From assembly GCA_030248215.1 (NCBI GenBank), contig JASANG010000164.1, positions 1 through 64,000 on the forward strand: a DNA stretch of 64,000 nt. The letters run 5' to 3'. Numbering within the stretch: position 1 is the first letter of the stretch; each line of letters opens with the position of its first letter. The stretch is from Enoplolaimus lenunculus (Eukaryota; Nematoda; Enoplea; Enoplida; Thoracostomopsidae). The notes beneath the pieces were generated by a model, which had not been told where the DNA came from, made no database searches, and was given only the letters and a program-made list of their open reading frames with translations. Both the position numbers and the translations under genes were made by a program. Of this stretch, positions 58,320 through 64,000 are shown in pieces.

Positions 58320-58610
58320 AATTTTTCTGTGAAAAAATTAGACAAATTATATACTATTGGATGCAGGTTGCGGACCTAAGACGAATATTGTTAAATCTTT
58401 CATAAGACGTCTGGCTAAACAGTTATTGTCAAATAACTAAATTTGGCGCCGAACCATGATCGTTGGCAGCGCGCTAAATCAGTTATTTGACAACAACACG
58501 TTACACAGCGTTCTGATTACAAAATATTTAACACTACTCGATTCAGCTCTGCAAACTGCGTCCAATAATATATAATTTGTCAAACTTTTTGACGGAAAAT
58601 TTTTTGGGTG
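58320..58610. repeat. Inverted-repeat element, about 75-bp arms (relative of 27205-27490)
   Basis: Left ATTAGACAAATTATATACTA and right AATATATAATTTGTCAAACT arms, each followed inward by a GATGCAG/CTGCGTCC-type stretch. Confidence 0.6.
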
Positions 58611-59211
58611 CAAGGGACTGATTTTGTGGGCTAAAAATCGAATTTTGCAAACATTCAACTTTGAGTGTGGAATGATCACGGGAGGTCATCCAAAGCTCAA
58701 ATATAAAAAAGTTTCAAAATCCACACATTTCGAGGCAAACGCCAGCTAGAGATGCTATGACCGAAAAGACCCGAATTTCAGCTGCAGCAAGCCTGTAATG
58801 GTATTGTGCTTTCTATCTTTAATTTCTTGCTTTCATTAAAGACAATGAACTTCTTACCATACATCTTGATTTTATTTTCTATTGAGCTGCATTATTACCT
58901 TTGAGCGTACAATGGAATACCTACTAACGCGAAATATTCACTCAGACAAATAATGAATTTTTCCTATTGTTTTCGATATTTTTCGGAATATATATCTTGT
59001 GTTGCTCCCCATGACTATAGAACTGCACTTTTGGCAAAAATATTAAAATTCCTTCATTTAGGTTATCATTCCTAAGCCTAAGCCTATTGTGGTTTTCAGT
59101 TCATAGTAAGTAAATGTGTTAAGAGAAGCATACGATGGGGTAAAGGTTGGGGTATCTAAATAAGTACCACGTCCGTAATCTTCCTGGCGTTTGCATTTTT
59201 GAGTGGTCTCC

Positions 59212-60530
59212 ATTGTCAGTCTAGGTAGGAACCGGGACATCAGACCTTTCAACTAAGCAGCTGGAAAAGCGGGCTAGAGCGGGGATCGAACTCTTAGCCT
59301 ATGGATCCTTAAGCGAATACTTTACCACTGCGCCACGCAGCTCGCCTCTCCAACTGCATATTTCGTCGACTATATGTGTCGACCGTATGCTGCCAGCTAG
59401 CATACATGCAGTGCACTGCACTATATTACATGTGCACATAACGGACAAGCATGTCTCACATGCTCACACCCCCTTATTTTCAACAAGGTCGTCCCTTGAC
59501 CGTCCATCCTATTTTCGACTGGATACCGTGTTCATAGCGCGGCAGTTTACCATTGCGCTCACGGCGTAGCCCCCATGTCAGTCTAGGTAGGATCCGGGAC
59601 ATCAGACCTTTCTACCAAGCAGCTGGAAAAAAGCGGGACGAACCCAGCCTATGGATCCTTAAGCGAGCACTCTACCACTGCGCCACGTAGCCCGCCTGTC
59701 CAACAACCATTTTCGTCGACTATATTTGTCGACCGTATGTTGCCAGCTAGCATACATACAGTGCACTACTATATTGCATGTGCACATAACGGACAAGCAT
59801 GTCTCACATGCTTACATGCCCTTATTTTCAACAAAGTCGTCCCTTGACCGTCCATCCTATTTTCGACTGGATACCGTGCTCATAGCGCGGCAGTTTGTCA
59901 TTGCGCTCACGGCGTAGCCCCCATGTCAGTCTAGGTAGGAACCGGGACTTCAGACCTTTCAACTAAGCAGCTGGAAAAGCGGGTTACGGGTGGTTTTGAA
60001 CTAGCGACCCTCTGTGTGTCAGGCAGACGCTGTTACCACTGCGCCACGCAGCCCGCCTCTCCAACTGCATTTTTCATCGACTATGTGTCGACTGTACAAC
60101 CCAATGTGCATTGCATTTATTGCATATGCACTAGGACAAGCATGTCTCACATGCTTACATGCCCTTATTTTCAACAAGGTCGTCCCTTGACCGTCCATCC
60201 TATTTTCGACTGGATAGCATGCTCATAGCGCGGCAATTTGCCATTGCGCTCACGGCGTGGCCCCCATGTCAGTCTAGGTAGGAACATCACACCTTTCTAC
60301 CAAGCAGCGGGGAAAGCGGGCCAGAGCGGGGATCGAACTCTCAGCCTATGGATCCTTAAGCAAGCACTCTACCACTGCGCCACACAGCCCGCCTGTCCAA
60401 CTGCATTTTTCGTCGACTATATTTGTCGACCGTATGCTGCCAGCTAGCATACATACAGTGCACTGCACTATATTGCATGTGCACATAACGGACAAGCATA
60501 TTTCACATGCTTACATCCATGTTCTTCCAT
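59212..60530 (-). repeat. Tandem array of tRNA-derived repeat units, about 345 bp each
   Basis: Units start at 59212, 59574, 59922 and 60264 (last one shortened), each opening with GTCAGTCTAGGTAGGA. On the minus strand each holds a tRNA-like module with box A GTGGCGCAGTGGTA and box B AGTTCGATCCCC, and acceptor-like ends GCGGGCT/GGCCCGC that pair fully in the fourth unit. The first three units also show a second module, GTGAGCGCAATGG...GTATCCAGTCGAAAAT. The third unit's tRNA-like core differs (CTGCCTGACACACAGAGG). The T-stem pairing is poor, so these are SINE-like relics rather than working tRNAs. Confidence 0.75.
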
Positions 60531-62449
60531 ACCCTGCTACGTGTGTTGTTCGAAGCCTTTTATATTTTACTTTTCAATGTTTTCACAATAATGAGAACCG
60601 TAAGTTTCTAAATATTTGTCCAATTTTATCCTACGACACTATTATAACTGTATTCACGAAAAACCTTGAAATTGAAACTATTAGAACTTGTCATTTCATG
60701 AACTAATAAACTATAAATATATGCCTCAACTTTATTGGGACAGTATCAGCAAAAACGTGCACGTGTAAATAAAGCTTTAATGGTATCCGTTACATAAACT
60801 TTCATTGGTTTTGTATAGCAAATCTTAGCAGCTGCACGCTCGAAAAAATTTCCGATATATGTATACAACCCGAGAACATTTATAGAGAAATAAATAAACA
60901 AACACATTGGTCATTGGTTTAATCTGAAGGAGGACTGAGGTCGCTCGGATTTGTAAAGATTATCACCGATATTAATACAATTGTGTTACATTTTCAATAC
61001 AAAATGTTATCCTTTAACTACATCTTAGTCAAACACATGTTTATTAGAGAATTAAGCGGATATTTCTCTACTGTGTAATTTCTATGACGTTCGCTCAATT
61101 AAATACGGATAAACAGTGCCGTTTGCATTTATATAAATAGTCGCGTAAGAATACCTAAGCATTGAATAGGAAGTGGGGTATAGTTTCTATGTTAATATGT
61201 TTTTGCTTGCAATTTATTTCAAGGGTACCGCGTTTCTTCATGATCTGATTGCTCCGCGTTTGTAGCCAGAGGTAGGCCAAAGGGCACATTGCTCGTAAGA
61301 AAACTTTAGTGGGATTTTCGGAACAATAGTAAGGTCTCTATATATACAAATTATAAAAATTGCGTTTGGCTTCTCGAACGTTTATCACGATTTTGTGTAC
61401 ATTTTCCCGTCGTTTTCGGATCAAATGTTGCACCCTTGAATATATATCTACAATCTCATAAGCGGTATGGCCATGCTTTTCCATAACGAGTGAATATATG
61501 TTGCTCTAACATAACTGATCCATATTATTACTTGTGTATATATTGACGTGATTCCGTTTCCGGAGCTTTATAAAACGTCGCAGTTTTAGGAATGCAGTGA
61601 AAAAATAACAGCACAAACAGCTTTTCGCTGGCTATTTGTCGATTATGCATAAAGGTGATAAATCTGAGCGAACTGGTTAACAGTTCAACCAGAACTGTGA
61701 ATGTGTCTAAGCATTTACTATATGGTTGAATGCTTGTTTCAAAAGCCATTTCTTCAAATTTCTCCTGTCAGTGCTCTCCATGTCTATTGATAGATCGACG
61801 ATTTTCCGATGAGCAAAGATACTTGTGTGCTTTGAAATTTTGCATTTTCAATCTGTTTAGTAAGGCAGCACATATATTATACATACAGCGATATTATCCT
61901 GTACCAAAGTTTATTTGAAAACGAATAAATTTTAGTTTTAAGAAATATTTTATGTTTACGCTAACTGGTGCCCCGTTAAGATCGCCGACTTAATAAAGAC
62001 TTTATAAATCCAAACAAACTGCAGAATGATTGCAGCAATTATCGGATTATTATTGTACGTTAGATTTTGAAAACAAACTCAAAATTTCCAATCAGCAAAA
62101 CGGTGTTTAAAACGCAGAATGTGTTCGGTTTTAAAATTTCTCTTTTTGTTCGTGATTAAGCAACTTTTTCAATTCAACAGAAATATTTGGTCAAATTTTG
62201 AAGTCAATGGGCAAATTTCAGGAATTGAAACGTGGAACCTTGCTCTAAACTTAAACAAAATCCATTTCTTGAGCAACTAAGCACAAAACGGACTGCAGTA
62301 GCATCAATCGGGATAAAAAATGCGAGCAAGTTAAGTCGGCACAGTCTGTGGCGACTTCGCAAGAATTTCAATATTTAAATTTCGTATTACAATTAACGTT
62401 AAAATTGCGTTTGGCTTTTCGCTCGCTGTTCTCGCGAAGTGGCTTAATT
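60531..62449. other. No gene recognised
   Basis: AT-rich intergenic or intronic sequence; a right-end fragment of the GGAACCCTG-type element lies near 62210-62252. Confidence 0.4.
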
Positions 62450-62875
62450 AGCTTTGGTTGCGGATCGGCTGCCGCGCGGCTGCCGGTTTAAGCGAACAAT
62501 TTTTATATGTAAAGATTATAAAGTAACGAATTGTGATATTCGCATCTGTAAACAACTTTACTTAAAAATTTTGAAGCTGAAATCTACAGCACTCGGTTGC
62601 GAGCTTAAGCTTGTGCTTAGAAAAGGATTTTAAATATACCGGAGGCTAAACTTCACGCGTTTCTTAATTTATTAAACCCAACAGCCATGCTTTGCCCTAA
62701 ACATGGAGAAAGTGTAGAATACCGCTTCGTTAAGCGGTTCGCTGTTGAAACTGCGAAAGTAACATTGCTGCGTGTTCGGGGTATGAGTTTCTCGGAGATA
62801 AAGTATTGACAAACTTTGAGTCACTGAGTGAAACAGGAAATAACAACAATAGTGCAAACGCAACAAGCGACAGTG
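62450..62875 (+). other. Possible non-coding first exon
   Basis: Locally GC-richer start (CGGATCGGCTGCCGCGCGGC) leading to a strong donor GACAGTG/GTAAGTAAC at 62876. ATG-initiated frames inside it stop early, so it would be 5' UTR. Speculative; no partner exon in the window. Confidence 0.25.
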
Positions 62876-64000
62876 GTAAGTAACAAAATCCAAAACAATA
62901 AGTTCAGTTCCGTTAGCCTCGAAACGTTGGCTTTTAGAGTCCGCGTTCGGGTCATGCTAGTAATCATTTAGTCATTTACACATTTTTTATGTAAATTAAT
63001 GCCGCAAATCTACTTTCTTGATTTCGAAAATTGTTTTACACATCAAACATTATACTGCTGAATTTTAAATTACTTTCGGGTCCATATCGCGAACACAAAC
63101 CATTTATCAATTTCAAACACAGTAGCTTTGCTGTTTCGTGTCGGCTAACGAGTTGTTGCGTCCTCACAGCTCAATAGCAAATTCTTGATATTTTTATATT
63201 TATGACAGTAGACAGACCAAATTTTGTGTTTAGCAAGAAGTATAGTTTAGTGCATTACGGTCTTTCTGTTTCGTCCAAATATTCAGTAAATTCCCCGGAT
63301 AATACACAAGCATTTAAAATAGGCTGCGTCGCTGCAAATTTCATAATTTCACATTCAGGATACCCAACTGTACCAAATTTCTTCGCGATCTTTGACAGGT
63401 GTAGCTGATCCCTCTTGCACGTCGTCTATACCTATGATTATTTGAGTAGACACAGACTTAAGATAGGACAGATTGTGTTATATCGTCGGTTAAAATTATT
63501 GGAGTAACCAAAAACACACTTTTACAGTTTTACAATTTCTAAACCTCGCTTCGCTCTTTGATAAAAAAATATTCATAAGAGAATTTGTGCATTCCGAAAT
63601 GAGATTCTTGCTGCACCCTGTTCTAAGAAGTGCAATGCCAAAGGTTGTTTTTTCAATTCGTTTAGTATCGCATGCAACCAAGCAGGTATTGAATTTTTTT
63701 AGTATTTTTAAGTTGTACTGTTTTCAACTGATACTGAATGTAACTTTGTAAATTTGAGAATATTTTTAGATATAACAACGTTTGTCTTGATTGTAAGTGT
63801 ATAATATCTTATTGCCCAACGAAAGGTACACAATTTGCCGACAACTCTATACTTCCGAGCTTTGATCAATTTTATATTTCAACTACTTTTTTCTTAGCGT
63901 TCGACGTTAAAATTCTCATCTGGCGTTTTCAATCATTATCCTTCTCTCGCTGCATCTCAAAAAACAGTGGATTTTGAACTTTTTTGCATATTTATTCGCT
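62876..64000. other. No gene recognised
   Basis: AT-rich, with an hAT-like right end (TTGCTGCACCCTG) near 63608-63620. Confidence 0.4.

Noticed and set aside
59262-60400. Functional tRNA genes
   Set aside because: Box A and B words and acceptor-like ends are present, but the anticodon and T stems pair poorly and the copies lie in a tandem repeat that diverges like a SINE.
61528-63408. Several 60-73-codon frames near the right end
   Set aside because: No domain, no codon bias and no splice continuity; expected by chance in this base composition.

Overview
This is animal genomic DNA that is AT-rich, with GT-AG introns. Two protein-coding genes are recognisable, and they converge tail to tail. 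The rest is introns and intergenic DNA filled with short non-autonomous DNA transposons, a large minisatellite and tRNA-derived repeats. The host looks like an invertebrate bilaterian: the larger gene has the layout of fasciclin II / NCAM and is most insect-fasciclin-II-like in its Ig5 and second FN3 domains. I cannot name the species.

Region by region. 1-1665 (+): the last two exons of a phospholipid scramblase whose 5' part lies before the window. 1666-8376: intergenic DNA with several inverted-repeat elements. 8377-41248 (-): a complete 17-exon fasciclin II/NCAM-type cell-adhesion gene, predicted 975 aa: signal peptide, five Ig domains, two FN3 domains, one transmembrane helix and a 126-aa cytoplasmic tail. 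All exon phases agree, and intron 1 is 19.6 kb. 41249-42430: its 5' flank. 42430-52380: a nest of transposons, whose innermost member (43173-50050) carries about 6 kb of a 46-bp minisatellite with a 788-bp higher-order repeat. 52380-64000: no confident protein gene; it holds further MITE-like elements and a tandem array of tRNA-like repeat units (59212-60530).

The two genes have no evident functional link: scramblase acts on membrane lipid asymmetry, and fasciclin II/NCAM on homophilic adhesion and axon bundling. The mobile elements fall into repeated families: elements with CAGGGTGCAA-like ends and 8-bp target duplications (hAT-like), elements with CTGTAGTGACCC-like ends flanked by TA, elements with GGCTGGGTTT ends, and others. 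I saw no transposase gene, so all would depend on enzymes encoded elsewhere.

The most notable items are the satellite-bearing nested transposon with one hugely expanded arm, the tandem tRNA-like units, and a frame-switching optional exon just before the transmembrane exon of the adhesion gene.
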